Shown piece after piece: positions 17,683-28,090 of a DNA stretch of 64,000 nt. Position numbers and translations under genes: made by a program. Below the pieces are notes generated by a model. That model was not told where the DNA came from and made no database searches. It worked only from the letters and a program-made list of their open reading frames with translations. The stretch comes from Methylococcus capsulatus. GTDB taxonomy: Bacteria; Pseudomonadota; Gammaproteobacteria; Methylococcales; Methylococcaceae. The stretch is from NCBI RefSeq assembly GCF_036864975.1, contig NZ_CP104311.1:784001-848000 (forward strand). Reading direction: 5' to 3'. The first letter of the stretch is position 1. Each line of letters opens with the position of its first letter.

Positions 17683-19780
17683 CTGCGATAACCCGTGTCA
17701 TGATGTCCTTCGGCTCCGGCACGGCCGGACCGATGTTGTTCAAACCAGCATTCGGCCAAGCTTCCGCGCGTGTCTCCTGCGGAGCTCCTCGAGTCAGCCG
17801 GGCATAGCGCGCCAGCGCCCAGGCCGGGAAATAAACCGGGTAGAGCCGGTAATCCAGCATGGCCGCCCCGAAAAACACACCATTGACCCCTTGCCGGGGC
17901 CAGCCGCCGTCGTCCCGCTGTTGAGAGGATAGCCAGGCAATGCCTCGCTCGACCGCCTCGTGCACGGCCGGATAAACCTCCATCAGTGCGAGCAGCGCCC
18001 AGGCTGTCATCACGGTTTGGCTGTACCGGCTTTCGACGTAGCGCCCCTGGAGACAACTCGAATAGTGTTCGCCCCAGCCGCCATCGGACCGCTGCTTTGC
18101 GAGCAGCCAGGCCGCGGCGGATTGCAGAACCGGGTCCGCCGGTCCGACACCGGCCATCCGCAAACCCTTGACCACATGGAACACCGCATAGGTGTAGTTG
18201 ATCCCCCAGAAGCCCGGGAAGGAGCCGTCCTCGAGCTGCCGACTCCTCAGAAACCGTTCCGCTTTCTTGATCGCCGTAGCGATCGTTCCTCCCGGAAGAT
18301 CCGGATAATGCCGCAAATAATGCGCCAACGCGCCTAGGGAGGAAGCCGTACACTCGATATAGGACAGCTCGGTCATGCACTGACCGAACATCTCGGAAGG
18401 GTTGACCAGCTCCAGCAACCGCCCGCCCCGCCGCCGCTCGTAGGTGCCGAAACCGCCATCCGCGTTCTGGCGGGACAGGATGAACTCCATACCCAGGCGC
18501 AAGCGATCGGCGCTCAGGGGCGCGGCGATCCGGACATCCCCGTGCTCGTACAGCGCAAACAGGGCGCTCATCGCCTCCGCGGCACAATCGCTCACCGGCC
18601 AGCGATGCTGGCCATCGGAAAAGCACCAGCCCCCCAGCGCGGGGTCGCGCCAGGCTTTGCGGTAATCGGCCAGTTCCGCGGTCATCTGAGCCTGGTCGAG
18701 AAAGGCGTGAGCCCGGTTCAGCGCACGCTTCGCCTCCTCGTCCAACTCTGGCAGTTCGGCCAGGGCCTGCACCGCGAAAGCCGTATCCCAGGAGTTGGAA
18801 CGCGCGCCCACATAGCGCAGTCCTTCGGCTTCGTCCTCCCATCGCCAAGCTTCCACGCCTTCGAGGCTGGGCGCGAGATCGGGATGGCGCGGATCGTGCG
18901 CGAAGATCGCCATGCAGTTCAACAAACCGCTGACCGGGGAGATACCCTGGTAGCGCGTGGAGCGCTGTTCCCGCAATATCTGCTCGAAGCAGAGGGCCAG
19001 CGCCCTCTGCCGCAGCGCCTTCCAGGGCCGACGCTCGTAACGAGCCAGAAGATCGTAAACCAGCCTCAGGACGCGGCTGATCGGCACATAGAGATCGGTC
19101 CGGGCGACGGTATGGCGGAAAGCGCCGAAATCCACGGATTCGTAGGGTTCGACATAGAGCTCTGACCTCAGCGCATCCCGCAGCGGCTCCGGCAGGGGCG
19201 CGCCGAACCGGACTCCGGAAAGATAAGCGATACCCAGATAAATGAGGCGGGTATGGCAGTAGAACCGGCTCGGATGAAAAGGCAGCCAGCGCGGCAGCAG
19301 GAACAGCTCTGGCGGCACGGCATTGACGCCTTCCCGTCCGTACAGTCCGAGCAGCATCAGCCAGAACTTACCCCAGGTGGGAACCGCCTTGACACCGTCC
19401 GGCTGAGCGTGGAGCCACGCTCTGGCCCTGACGAGCAGAGGCGTATCCGGCCCCAGCCCCAAAAGACGCAAGGCGACATAGGCCAAAGCGGTGAAAAACA
19501 CATAGCCCGGGCTTTCCGGATGCATGCCCCAGGCGCCGTCGGCAAGCTGGGAAACTTCGAAATGCTTGATGATGGCTGTACGCTCCCGATCCGAATAGGG
19601 ACGCCCGACCACCGTGCGCACGATGACCGCCTGGGCGAGGATCATCGTGCACCACACCATCTCCCCTTCCCAGTCACCGGCAGGTCGCTGCAGCGAAAGC
19701 AGATGCTTGATGGCCGCATCGGCCCGCTGCGCCGCTCCACCTGACACCTTTTCGATGCTTTCCTCGTATTGAGCGTTCAA
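17669..19780 (-). CDS. osc: Oxidosqualene cyclase (lanosterol synthase type)
   Basis: The product (703 residues) cyclises 2,3-oxidosqualene to a sterol skeleton. QW repeats are scattered through it (for example DGSFPGFWGINYTYAVFHV and SDGGWGEHYSS). The active-site region reads WPVSDCAAEA (Asp398), corresponding to the DCTAE motif of oxidosqualene cyclases; squalene-hopene cyclase would have DXDD. No in-frame ATG or GTG precedes residue 1: a stop lies at 19844-19846, so TTG 19780 is the likeliest start. The next ATG, at residue 41, would remove conserved sequence. It forms an operon with the squalene epoxidase gene. Confidence 0.93.
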   Translation of the reverse strand: MNAQYEESIEKVSGGAAQRADAAIKHLLSLQRPAGDWEGEMVWCTMILAQAVIVRTVVGRPYSDRERTAIIKHFEVSQLADGAWGMHPESPGYVFFTALAYVALRLLGLGPDTPLLVRARAWLHAQPDGVKAVPTWGKFWLMLLGLYGREGVNAVPPELFLLPRWLPFHPSRFYCHTRLIYLGIAYLSGVRFGAPLPEPLRDALRSELYVEPYESVDFGAFRHTVARTDLYVPISRVLRLVYDLLARYERRPWKALRQRALALCFEQILREQRSTRYQGISPVSGLLNCMAIFAHDPRHPDLAPSLEGVEAWRWEDEAEGLRYVGARSNSWDTAFAVQALAELPELDEEAKRALNRAHAFLDQAQMTAELADYRKAWRDPALGGWCFSDGQHRWPVSDCAAEAMSALFALYEHGDVRIAAPLSADRLRLGMEFILSRQNADGGFGTYERRRGGRLLELVNPSEMFGQCMTELSYIECTASSLGALAHYLRHYPDLPGGTIATAIKKAERFLRSRQLEDGSFPGFWGINYTYAVFHVVKGLRMAGVGPADPVLQSAAAWLLAKQRSDGGWGEHYSSCLQGRYVESRYSQTVMTAWALLALMEVYPAVHEAVERGIAWLSSQQRDDGGWPRQGVNGVFFGAAMLDYRLYPVYFPAWALARYARLTRGAPQETRAEAWPNAGLNNIGPAVPEPKDIMTRVIADEFD

Positions 19781-20075
19781 ATTCGCGGCTTGCCGAACTC
19801 GGGAAATTTTGGGAGGCGGGGCGAAACCGGCCCGGATGAAAACTCATGCCGAGTCCGCCACCCCTCGCCTCCATACGAAAGCGGGCACAGCGGCAGCAAA
19901 TCGATCATCAGGACCTGGCGGACTGTGAAATGCGTCATCTGCGACTATTTTGTGGGAAAACCGCCACACTGTCCAGCATCGCAGAGCATGCGAAAAATAT
20001 TCACGACGCGCTTCCCCGCGGTAGGATTAACGGCATAGTAACGATTCCTACGAAATTACCTTCCCAACGAGTGCA

Positions 20076-20345
20076 ATGAAACCAATATTGCAAATCGCGA
20101 TCGGCGTATTTCTGGGTACGTTGGCCTCCCAGTCCATCGTCGAAGTCTGGCGCCTCAAGCAGGAGCGAGCGACCCGGGCCGCGGCGGAAAAAATCGAGGA
20201 CGAAAAGGCCAAAGCACGGCACGAGCTGTCCGAACGCATCCGTACGCTGTTGATGCGGGGACGCCGGGAAAACGGCGGTCAGCCGGCCATCCCGCCGGGC
20301 TTCGTTCCCGATGACGCCGAAACAGGAGCTGTAGGTGAAAACTGA
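20076..20345 (+). CDS. Small single-pass membrane protein of unknown function
   Basis: The 89-residue protein has one N-terminal hydrophobic segment (ILQIAIGVFLGTLASQSIV, about residues 4-22) followed by a charged, probably helical stretch rich in Arg, Lys and Glu. I do not recognise it. It overlaps the next gene by 11 bp, which suggests a shared operon. The 295-bp gap upstream, divergent from the cyclase gene, must hold promoters for both sides. Confidence 0.55.
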   Translation: MKPILQIAIGVFLGTLASQSIVEVWRLKQERATRAAAEKIEDEKAKARHELSERIRTLLMRGRRENGGQPAIPPGFVPDDAETGAVGEN

Positions 20346-20958
20346 CGCCATCGGCCCGATGAAAGGGCCTTACCGCGGCGCTGCGGAACTGGTCTGCCAC
20401 CGTTCCCGATCCTGTCTGCCGGTCCACCGCATCGAAGCGAGCGTGGACCTGCCCCGCAAAGGAATACTCCAACTGCGCTTCGTGCTCGAGGGCGAGCTGG
20501 CGGCACTCTCCCTTCCTCCGCCCGCGCCCGTCCGCTGGACCCGTGGCCTGTGGGAACATACTTGCTTCGAGGCATTCCTCAAACCGGACGACGGCGCACA
20601 GTATCTCGAATTCAATTTTTCGCCATCGGGCGAATGGGCCGCATTCGTTTTTTCCGGCTATCGCGTCGGCAAAGCATTCGGGGAAAAGCTCCAGCCCGCA
20701 CTGGCCCGCCGCCAAACCGAAAACCGGCTCGAATTGGACGCAACCTTGGGTCCCGAACTTCTCGCCGGCATCGGCGTCTATACCGGCCTGCGGATCGCGC
20801 TGTGCACCGTTGTCGAAGACGCGGGGGGCAATCTCTCCTACTGGGCACTCCGCCATCCGGCGGAAGCGCCCGACTTCCACCATCCGGACGGCTTCGCACT
20901 CACGCTGGCGCACCACCCGGTCACAACACAACCACGGAAAAATCAGGACATCGCATGA
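20335..20958 (+). CDS. DOMON-like domain protein
   Basis: The 207-residue protein resembles the bacterial DOMON-like family of unknown function: LPVHRIEASVDLP, LWEHTCFEAFLKPDDG, YLEFNFSPSGEWAAFVF and YWALRHPAEAPDFHHPDGF (the latter about 170-188) are typical stretches. It has no signal peptide. The start is GTG 20335 with AGGAG at 20324-20328. Its stop overlaps the next start (ATGA at 20955-20958). Confidence 0.7.
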   Translation: MKTDAIGPMKGPYRGAAELVCHRSRSCLPVHRIEASVDLPRKGILQLRFVLEGELAALSLPPPAPVRWTRGLWEHTCFEAFLKPDDGAQYLEFNFSPSGEWAAFVFSGYRVGKAFGEKLQPALARRQTENRLELDATLGPELLAGIGVYTGLRIALCTVVEDAGGNLSYWALRHPAEAPDFHHPDGFALTLAHHPVTTQPRKNQDIA

Positions 20959-22160
20959 AGCTCGGCATCGAACGCCTGCTGCAAGACCGGGGGCTGCGCG
21001 CCCCTTTGAAAGGCCGCCGGATCGCCCTGCTGGCACATCCCGCATCCGTCACCCGCGACCTGACCCACACGCTGGATGCACTCGCCGCGGTCGGTGAAAT
21101 CGAGCTGACGGCGGCGTTCGGCCCTCAACACGGCCTGCGCGGCGACAAACAGGACAACATGGTCGAATCCCCGGACTTCTTCGACCCCTGCCATGGCATC
21201 CCGGTGTTCAGCCTCTACGGGGAAACCCGCCGGCCGACCCGAGTCATGCTGGACAGTTTCGACGTGCTGCTGGTCGACCTGCAAGACCTCGGCTGCCGCA
21301 TCTACACCTTCATCACCACCCTGCGCTACGTCCTGGAGGCAGCTGCCGACCATGGCAAGGCGGTGTGGATACTCGACCGCCCCAATCCGGCCGGCCGGCC
21401 GGTCGAGGGACTGCGGTTACGGCCGGGCTGGGAGAGCTTCGTCGGCGCCGGCACGCTTCCCATGCGCCACGGCCTGACGATGGGCGAACTCGCCCGCTGG
21501 TTCGTAAGCACGCTACACCTGGACCTGGACCTGGAAGTGGTCGCCATGGAAGGATGGAACCCCGCCGAAGCCCCCGGCTATGGCTGGCCGATGGGTGACT
21601 ATGCCTGGGTGAACCCCAGTCCGAACGCGCCCAACCTTTCGATGGCGCGCTGCTATGCCGGGACCGTCCTCTTGGAAGGCACCACCCTCTCCGAAGGGCG
21701 GGGAACCACCCGCCCTCTAGAACTGTTCGGAGCACCGGACATCGACGCGCGGAAGCTCCTAACCGCCATGCGCTCACTGGCGCCCCATTGGCTCGACGGC
21801 TGCATTCTGCGGGACTGCTGGTTCGAGCCGACCTTTCACAAGCATGCCGGCCAGCTGTGCTCGGGCGTCCAGATCCACGCCGAAACCGCGGCCTACCGTC
21901 ACGAAGGCTTCCGCCCCTGGCGAATCGTGGCGCTGGCGCTCAAGGCCTTGCGCGAGCTGCAACCGGATTATCCGATCTGGCGGGACTTCCCTTATGAATA
22001 CGAATTCGACCGCCTCGCCATCGACCTGATCAACGGCTCGGAACTGTTGCGTCTATGGGTGGACGATCCTGCCGCGATGCCAGTCGATCTCGACGCGCTT
22101 GCGCACACCGACGAAACCTCATGGAGCGAGGAACGGGAAACGGTGCTGCTGTACCGCTGA
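20955..22160 (+). CDS. DUF1343 / NamZ-type exo-beta-N-acetylmuramidase family protein
   Basis: The 401-residue protein matches the DUF1343 family, whose characterised member NamZ removes terminal N-acetylmuramic acid. Visible family parts are GRRIALLAHPASVTRDLTH, AAFGPQHGLRGDKQDNM, LLVDLQDLGCRIYTFI, VWILDRPNPAGRPVEG and EGTTLSEGRGTTRPLELFG. No signal peptide is apparent, so a cytoplasmic wall-recycling role is an inference. It is translationally coupled to the DOMON-like gene. A hairpin terminator follows. Confidence 0.82.
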   Translation: MKLGIERLLQDRGLRAPLKGRRIALLAHPASVTRDLTHTLDALAAVGEIELTAAFGPQHGLRGDKQDNMVESPDFFDPCHGIPVFSLYGETRRPTRVMLDSFDVLLVDLQDLGCRIYTFITTLRYVLEAAADHGKAVWILDRPNPAGRPVEGLRLRPGWESFVGAGTLPMRHGLTMGELARWFVSTLHLDLDLEVVAMEGWNPAEAPGYGWPMGDYAWVNPSPNAPNLSMARCYAGTVLLEGTTLSEGRGTTRPLELFGAPDIDARKLLTAMRSLAPHWLDGCILRDCWFEPTFHKHAGQLCSGVQIHAETAAYRHEGFRPWRIVALALKALRELQPDYPIWRDFPYEYEFDRLAIDLINGSELLRLWVDDPAAMPVDLDALAHTDETSWSEERETVLLYR

Positions 22161-22177
22161 CCCGGACGCCCGAGCGA

Positions 22178-22206
22178 TGCCGGCATTCCTGAAACCGGCA
22201 TTTTCT
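22178..22206 (+). terminator. Rho-independent terminator after the DUF1343 gene
   Basis: TGCCGG (22178-22183) pairs with CCGGCA (22195-22200) and is followed by TTTTCTT. The AT-rich sequence just after it (TATACTATAAAA) probably belongs to the fabA promoter. Confidence 0.65.
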
Positions 22207-22267
22207 TGATATACTATAAAAATTTCTCTGCTCCCAGATAACCATAACCATAATAAAGAATAAGTCG

Positions 22268-22783
22268 ATGTCAAGACGCAACAGCTATACGTGGGACGAG
22301 TTACTGCAGTGCGCCCGAGGCGAGATGTTCGGGCCAGGTAACGCCCAACTGCCCGCCCCACCCATGCTGATGTTCGATCGCATCACTCACATCGACTCGG
22401 TGGGCGGCTCCTTCGACAAGGGAATGATCGTCGCTGAGCTGGACGTCAAACCCGAACTGTGGTTTTTCGATTGCCATTTCATCTCCGACCCCGTAATGCC
22501 GGGATGCCTGGGACTGGACGCCATGTGGCAGATGGTTGGATTCTACCTGGGCTGGATCGGCGGCAAGGGGCGGGGGCGCGCCCTTGGCGTCGGTGAAGTC
22601 AAGTTTCGCGGCCAGGTCCTCCCGCACAACAGGCTCGTGACCTACCGCATCAACCTCAAACGGGTGATCCTCCGCAAACTGGTCATGGGCATCGCCGACG
22701 CGGAGATGGAATGCGACGGCAAGGTCATCTATGAAGCCAACGACCTTCGAGTCGGTCTTTTCACGAGCACGGACGACTTCTAA
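22268..22783 (+). CDS. fabA: 3-hydroxydecanoyl-ACP dehydratase/isomerase
   Basis: FabA dehydrates 3-hydroxydecanoyl-ACP and isomerises the product to the cis-3 form, starting unsaturated fatty acid synthesis. The 171-residue protein keeps the catalytic His70 ([10 protein letters not shown]) and Asp84 ([10 protein letters not shown]) at E. coli positions. It begins [20 protein letters not shown]. It is followed 11 bp later by fabB, the usual fabAB operon. The start ATG 22268 has only a weak AAGAATAAG upstream. Confidence 0.96.
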   Translation: MSRRNSYTWDELLQCARGEMFGPGNAQLPAPPMLMFDRITHIDSVGGSFDKGMIVAELDVKPELWFFDCHFISDPVMPGCLGLDAMWQMVGFYLGWIGGKGRGRALGVGEVKFRGQVLPHNRLVTYRINLKRVILRKLVMGIADAEMECDGKVIYEANDLRVGLFTSTDDF

Positions 22784-22794
22784 GGAGCACAGAT

Positions 22795-24015
22795 ATGAGA
22801 CGTGTAGTCGTTACCGGCATCGGCATCGTTTCCAGCATCGGCAACAACAAAGCCGAGGTCGTGGAGTCCCTGCGGCTCGGGCGCTCCGGCGTCTGCCGTT
22901 CCGAGGAATACGGCGAACTCGGCTTCCGCAGCCAAGTCTACGCCCCGATCCGGCTGAATCCCGACGAACGCATCGACCGCAAGATCCGCCGCTTCATGGG
23001 CGACGGTGCCGCGTTCAATTATCTCGCCATGCAGGAAGCCATCGCCGACGCCGGGCTCGAACCCGGCGAGGTTTCCGACCCCCGTACCGGCCTGATCATG
23101 GGATCCGGTGGCCCGTCGACTTCCAATATGCTGGCCGCCTGGAGTACTTTCCGCGAAAAAGGCGTGAAGAAAGTCGGGCCGTACATGGTGCCGCGCTCAA
23201 TGTCCAACACCAACTCCGCCTGCCTGGCTACGCCGTTCCAGATCAAAGGCGTCAACTATTCGATCAGCTCGGCCTGCGCCACCAGCGCCCACTGCATCGG
23301 CAATGCCGCGGAACAGATCCAATTAGGCAAACAGGACATCGTATTTGCCGGGGGGGGCGAAGAAATCCATTGGACCATGAGTGTATTGTTCGATGCGATG
23401 GGCGCGCTGTCGACCAAGTACAACGACGCACCCGAATGCGCCTCCCGGCCCTACGACGCCGATCGTGACGGCTTCGTCATCTCCGGCGGCGGCGGCGTCC
23501 TCGTCTTGGAGGAACTGGAGCATGCCAAGGCGCGCGGGGCCCGGATCTATGCGGAACTCACCGGTTACGGCGCCACCTCCGACGGCTACGATATGGTCCA
23601 GCCCTCCGGCGAGGGGGCAGTGCGCTGCATGCGGCAGGCGATGGCCACGATGTCCGCGGCGCAAGTCGACTACATCAACGCCCACGGCACCAGCACGCCG
23701 GTTGGCGACATCCGCGAACTGGAGGCCATGAGGGCCGTATTCGGCGACGATGTGCCGCCGGTCAGTTCCACCAAGTCCTTGACCGGCCATGCCCTCGGCG
23801 CCGCCGGGGTGCACGAGGCGATCTACTCCCTCTTGATGCTCGAACACGGTTTCATCTGCGCTTCGGCCAATATACAAACCCTCGATCCCGGCGCGGAGGG
23901 CATCCCCATCGTTCGCGAGCGGATCGACGGAGTGCGCCTCGACACGGTGATGTCCAACAGCTTCGGTTTCGGGGGCACCAACGCGACCCTGATCTTCCAA
24001 CGCTATGCCGGCTAA
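22795..24015 (+). CDS. fabB: 3-oxoacyl-ACP synthase I
   Basis: FabB (406 residues) elongates the cis-3-decenoyl-ACP made by FabA. Catalytic Cys161 lies in [12 protein letters not shown], and the two His in [12 protein letters not shown] and [12 protein letters not shown], a standard condensing-enzyme triad. The C-terminal [14 protein letters not shown] is typical. AAGGAG at 22783-22788 precedes the ATG. It overlaps ttcA by 11 bp. Confidence 0.96.
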   Translation: MRRVVVTGIGIVSSIGNNKAEVVESLRLGRSGVCRSEEYGELGFRSQVYAPIRLNPDERIDRKIRRFMGDGAAFNYLAMQEAIADAGLEPGEVSDPRTGLIMGSGGPSTSNMLAAWSTFREKGVKKVGPYMVPRSMSNTNSACLATPFQIKGVNYSISSACATSAHCIGNAAEQIQLGKQDIVFAGGGEEIHWTMSVLFDAMGALSTKYNDAPECASRPYDADRDGFVISGGGGVLVLEELEHAKARGARIYAELTGYGATSDGYDMVQPSGEGAVRCMRQAMATMSAAQVDYINAHGTSTPVGDIRELEAMRAVFGDDVPPVSSTKSLTGHALGAAGVHEAIYSLLMLEHGFICASANIQTLDPGAEGIPIVRERIDGVRLDTVMSNSFGFGGTNATLIFQRYAG

Positions 24016-24874
24016 CACAGCAGCCCCTCTTTACGCCAAGGAACGCTACGAGTTCAACAAGCTGCAGAAGCGGCTGCGAAGGCTCACGGGGCAGGCCATC
24101 GCCGACTACGGAATGATCCAGGAAGGGGACCGCGTGATGGTCTGCCTGTCTGGCGGCAAGGACTCCTTCACTCTGCTGGACATCCTGCTGAAACTGCGGA
24201 TCAACGCACCGGTGAGCTTCGACCTCATCGCAGTCAACCTGGATCAGAAACAGCCGGGTTTTCCGGCCGACGTCCTGCCGAACTACCTATCGGAGCAGGG
24301 CATTCCCTTCCATATCATTGAGCAGGACACCTACAGCATCGTCAAGAGCATCATCCCGGAAGGCAAAACCACTTGCGGCCTGTGTTCCCGCCTGCGGCGC
24401 GGCCTGTTGTACCGCTACGCGGCCGAGCGAGGCATCACCAAGATCGCGCTGGGACACCATCGCGACGACATCCTGGAAACGTTCTTCCTCAACCTGTTCT
24501 ACGGCGGTACTTTGAAAGCCATGCCGCCCAAGCTGCTCAGCGATGACCGCCGTCACATCGTGATCCGGCCCCTGGCTTATTGCAAAGAGGAAGACATTGC
24601 CGAATACGCCAGGATCCGCGGCTTCCCCATCATTCCCTGCAATCTGTGCGGCTCCCAGGAAAATCTCCAGCGTCAGGCCATGAAAACCATGCTCAAGGAG
24701 TGGAAAAAACGTCATCCGGGCCGGGTCGAAACCGTGTTCACGGCACTCCAGAACGTCGCTCCCTCGCAGCTTGCCGACACCCGGCTGTTCGACTTCGCGG
24801 CTCTGGAGTCACTCCGCAACACCGCGGAGAGCGCACCGGAGTGCGGCGCCGGACTGGACATCCTCTCTGTCTGA
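24005..24874 (+). CDS. ttcA: tRNA 2-thiocytidine biosynthesis protein
   Basis: TtcA thiolates cytidine 32 in certain tRNAs using an iron-sulfur cluster and ATP. The 289-residue protein has the PP-loop [28 protein letters not shown] (CxxC) and [13 protein letters not shown]. Its length is near the family norm. It is expressed from inside the fabB 3' end. The isc genes at 26.4 kb could supply cluster and sulfur. Confidence 0.95.
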   Translation: MPANTAAPLYAKERYEFNKLQKRLRRLTGQAIADYGMIQEGDRVMVCLSGGKDSFTLLDILLKLRINAPVSFDLIAVNLDQKQPGFPADVLPNYLSEQGIPFHIIEQDTYSIVKSIIPEGKTTCGLCSRLRRGLLYRYAAERGITKIALGHHRDDILETFFLNLFYGGTLKAMPPKLLSDDRRHIVIRPLAYCKEEDIAEYARIRGFPIIPCNLCGSQENLQRQAMKTMLKEWKKRHPGRVETVFTALQNVAPSQLADTRLFDFAALESLRNTAESAPECGAGLDILSV

Positions 24875-24881
24875 GCCCATC

Positions 24882-25595
24882 ATGGGAGCGCTACGCCGGA
24901 GCCGTCGTCAACCGTCGCGCCTGCACGCGGCGCTCGCTCCGGAAGATTGGGCCGAGCGGCTGCAAATCTGGCTGTCACTGCTCCTGCAGACACTGATCCT
25001 GGGCGTCTTCATCGGCGCCCTGCACGAGGCTCAATGGCTGGTCGCCTTCACGTCACTCGCCGTGCTCGCTATGACCTTCCTGCCCGCCATAATCGCCCGC
25101 CAGTTCCAGGTCCAGTTGCCAGTGGAGTTCACGTTCGTCACCTGCCTGTTCCTGTACGCCGCATTCGGCCTGGGCGAAGTGGCGATGTTCTACGAACGGT
25201 TCTGGTGGTGGGACCTGTTGCTGCACAGTGTTTCGGCGCTGGTCATGGGACTCCTGGGCTTCCTGCTGATCTATGCCTTCCACAGCACCCATCGGGTAAA
25301 AATGGCGCCGTTCTACGTTGCCATCACGGCGTTCTGTTACTCAATGTCGGTAGGCGCCTTGTGGGAGATTTTCGAATTCCTGATGGACCAGAGCTTCGGC
25401 TTCAACATGCAGAAATCGGCGCACGATACCATGACCGACCTCATCGTCGATGCCGCCGGCGCCTTTCTGGCCGCATGGATGGGCTATCACTACGTCAAAA
25501 ACGGCGACTCGCTCATTGCCGACCGGCTGGTCCGGCGCTTCGTGGCGCGCAACCCGCACCTGTTCCCACCGCGACGGAACTCGGGCATCCGCTAA
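24882..25595 (+). CDS. Integral membrane protein (DUF2238-like)
   Basis: The 237-residue protein has about six hydrophobic segments, with FYERFWWWDLLLHSVSALVMG, YSMSVGALWEIFEFLMD and DTMTDLIVDAAGAFLAAWMGY between them. These His/Glu/Asp-bearing motifs resemble the YjdF/DUF2238 family of unknown function. It starts 7 bp after ttcA. Its 3' end overlaps the convergent gene by 4 bp. Confidence 0.7.
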   Translation: MGALRRSRRQPSRLHAALAPEDWAERLQIWLSLLLQTLILGVFIGALHEAQWLVAFTSLAVLAMTFLPAIIARQFQVQLPVEFTFVTCLFLYAAFGLGEVAMFYERFWWWDLLLHSVSALVMGLLGFLLIYAFHSTHRVKMAPFYVAITAFCYSMSVGALWEIFEFLMDQSFGFNMQKSAHDTMTDLIVDAAGAFLAAWMGYHYVKNGDSLIADRLVRRFVARNPHLFPPRRNSGIR

Positions 25596-26176
25596 CGGCG
25601 CCTGAGGGTAAACCTGGACCGGTCCCCTGTGGAGCACTGAAACTCGCCCTGGATGATCACGCCCCCCTGCCGGGCTTCGGCCTCGAAATCGCAGAAATTG
25701 CCGGGCAGCATCAGCGATTCCGTGCGGCCGGAAAAAGCCTCTCCCTCCACCGAACCCTTCAGATTCCCCGCGTCACCGGCGCTGTTGGAATAGTTCCCGT
25801 AGACCGCGTAGCCGCGCTGGTCCAGGGACATCTCCAGCGAAAAACTCATGCCTTCGCTGTAACCGGCGGTACGGATTTCACTGCCGGAATAGTTGCCAGT
25901 GACGGAAAGAGGACCCGGGGCTTCATTCCCTTCGCCAGCCGCCGGCGCTTGTTCGTTCTGTGGAACCGAAGGCTCCAGCAAAGGGCGACCCAGCTGCTCC
26001 GCCGTCCGCGGCGTCGGTTCAGCCTGCTCCTCACCACCCTCGTGGCCGGGACCAAACACGCCAAACCGATCCAGCGCAACGATCAGCGCCGTGATACCGA
26101 CGATGAACACAACCGCGGCCGCCTTCCTGCCGGCGGTGCCGTGCTCCAGCTCGGATGCGTGGTGATGATCGGCCAT
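25592..26176 (-). CDS. Hypothetical membrane-anchored protein
   Basis: The 194-residue protein has a His-rich N-terminus (MADHHHASELEHG), one membrane segment (about 18-36), an acidic and Pro-rich linker and a C-terminal beta-rich domain with two Cys (FCDFEAEA, EFQCSTG) that could form a disulfide outside the membrane. I do not recognise the family. Confidence 0.55.
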   Translation of the reverse strand: MADHHHASELEHGTAGRKAAAVVFIVGITALIVALDRFGVFGPGHEGGEEQAEPTPRTAEQLGRPLLEPSVPQNEQAPAAGEGNEAPGPLSVTGNYSGSEIRTAGYSEGMSFSLEMSLDQRGYAVYGNYSNSAGDAGNLKGSVEGEAFSGRTESLMLPGNFCDFEAEARQGGVIIQGEFQCSTGDRSRFTLRRR

Positions 26177-26452
26177 TTGCGTTTACTCCGCGTCCCTCAC
26201 TTTGTAATCCCCGCGTCTGATTGTCCGATTAACGGCTGGGACTGTCTATGCCGACATGCCCCGCCGCAGGATCGAAGCGTTCCGGAGCCACCGAGCCGTC
26301 CAGCAGAAAAAACTTTCGAGCCGACACCCGGATCGGTTGAATTGAACACGGAAAAGCCACAGAATAATTTACTAAATCGCTCGGGCATATCTGGCCACCG
26401 TCGCTTGATCGGCTGAATCCTGAAATTTCGTCAACTGGGGAGGAAAAATGTC

Positions 26453-26941
26453 GTGCGACTGACGACGAAGGGCCGCTATGCGGTCACCGCCATGCTGGAT
26501 CTCGCGTATCACAGCGAAACGAATCCGGTCACACTGACCGATATCGCCAAGCGGCAGAATATATCCTTATCCTATCTCGAACAACTGTTCGCCCGCCTGC
26601 GCCGGGCCGGCATGGTGGAAGGCGTCCGCGGCCCCGGTGGCGGCTACCAGCTGAGCCGCGGCGCGAACGAGATCAATATCGCCGAAATCATCGCCGCCGT
26701 GGACGAGCCGATCGATTCCACCCGTTGTGGCGGCAAGGCCAACTGTCAGAACAACCAACCCTGTCTCACTCACGATCTTTGGATGGGTCTGAGTGAACAG
26801 ATTCGTGAGTACCTCGCATCCATCAGCCTCGGTGAAGTACTGAACCGCCAGCCGGTTCGGCAGGTCGCCGAACGGCAGGACCGCCAGAGCCTGCGGCGCG
26901 CCGAACTGCTCATGGGACAGGAGCCGGCCAAGACCGGATGA
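26453..26941 (+). CDS. iscR: Fe-S cluster-responsive Rrf2 regulator IscR
   Basis: IscR (162 residues) senses Fe-S status and controls the isc genes. It has the winged helix [20 protein letters not shown]...[18 protein letters not shown] and the cluster ligands Cys92, Cys98, Cys104, identical in spacing and position to E. coli IscR. The start is GTG 26453 with GGGGAGG at 26437-26443. An ATG at 26448, better spaced to the eye, opens a four-codon frame ending in TGA. It overlaps the cysteine desulfurase gene in an ATGA (26938-26941). Confidence 0.93.
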   Translation: MRLTTKGRYAVTAMLDLAYHSETNPVTLTDIAKRQNISLSYLEQLFARLRRAGMVEGVRGPGGGYQLSRGANEINIAEIIAAVDEPIDSTRCGGKANCQNNQPCLTHDLWMGLSEQIREYLASISLGEVLNRQPVRQVAERQDRQSLRRAELLMGQEPAKTG

Positions 26942-28059
26942 TCTACTTCGATCACAACGCCACCACCCCGCTGGACGAGCGGGTGCTGGAGGCCATGCTG
27001 CCCTACCTGAAATCCTGCCACGGCAATCCCTCCAGTCTGCACCGCCCCGGCCGTATCGCCCGCGACGCCGTGGAAACCGCCCGCGCCCAGGTTGCCGCGC
27101 TGGCCGGCGCAGCGCCCAGCCAGGTCTTGTTCACCAGCGGCGGCAGCGAAGCCAACAACCTCGCCATCAAAGGACTGGCCTGGAGCCTGAAACCCGGCCG
27201 CATCCGTATTGGCGCCACCGAACACCCCTCCGTCGCCGAACCCACACGGTTCCTCGCCAGGTACGGCTGGGACTGTCGCACCCTGGCGGTGGACGCGCAG
27301 GGGCTGATCGAGGATGCCACCCTCGACGCCATTGCGGAAAACCCGCCAGACATCGTCTCGGTGATGCTGGCCAACAACGAGACCGGAGTGATCCAGGACG
27401 TCCGCCGCATCGCCACTTTGGCCACGGGTACCTGGCTCCATTGCGATGCGGTCCAGGCAGCGGGAAAAATTCCTTTGAGCTTCGCCGGGACCGGCGCTCA
27501 CCTGATGTCCTTGTCGGGACACAAGATCGGCGGCCCCAAGGGAGCGGGCGCATTGATTGCCGACGCTTCAGTCCCGCTGACACCGCTCATCCATGGCGGT
27601 GAACAGGAAAAGGGCCTGCGCGGCGGCACCGAGAACGTCGCCGCGATCGTCGGTTTCGGCAAAGCCGCCGAGCTTGCCGCCACCGAACTGGAAGAGCGCA
27701 GCCAGCGGCTGCGCCGGCTGCGCAACCGCCTGGAACAGGGCATCGAAGAACTCCCCCGCACGACGGTCTTCGCCCGCACCGCGGAGCGGCTCCCCAATAC
27801 ATTACAGTTCGCCGTGGCCGGCTATGACGGCGAGACCCTCGTCATGCTGCTGGACCGGCACGGCATCGCGGTTTCCAGCGGTTCAGCCTGCGCCAGCGGA
27901 GCGCGTGAACCCAGCCCGGTGCTGCTCGCCATGGGTGTCGATCCGGCCCTGGCCACGGGAGCGGTGCGGATCAGTCTCGGCAAGGACAACACCGAAACCG
28001 AGGTGGAACAACTGCTGGCCGCGCTCGGTCGAATCCTCGAAACAGGAACGCAATGTTGA
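26938..28059 (+). CDS. iscS: Cysteine desulfurase (IscS/NifS family)
   Basis: This PLP enzyme takes sulfur from cysteine for Fe-S clusters and tRNA thiolation. The 373-residue protein begins [20 protein letters not shown], with PLP-lysine K196 in [14 protein letters not shown] and catalytic Cys318 in [15 protein letters not shown]. It is shorter than E. coli IscS (about 404) and closer in C-terminal form to NifS. It is coupled to iscR. No iscU, hscA, hscB or fdx follows, which is unusual. Confidence 0.92.
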   Translation: MIYFDHNATTPLDERVLEAMLPYLKSCHGNPSSLHRPGRIARDAVETARAQVAALAGAAPSQVLFTSGGSEANNLAIKGLAWSLKPGRIRIGATEHPSVAEPTRFLARYGWDCRTLAVDAQGLIEDATLDAIAENPPDIVSVMLANNETGVIQDVRRIATLATGTWLHCDAVQAAGKIPLSFAGTGAHLMSLSGHKIGGPKGAGALIADASVPLTPLIHGGEQEKGLRGGTENVAAIVGFGKAAELAATELEERSQRLRRLRNRLEQGIEELPRTTVFARTAERLPNTLQFAVAGYDGETLVMLLDRHGIAVSSGSACASGAREPSPVLLAMGVDPALATGAVRISLGKDNTETEVEQLLAALGRILETGTQC

Positions 28060-28090
28060 CATTTCACGCTTACATCTTGAGGACATCATC

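Noticed and set aside
19939-19956. RegA-like sequence TGCGACTATTTTGTGG upstream of the sterol operon
   Set aside because: The half-site spacing is one base longer and the second half-site does not match; too weak to call.
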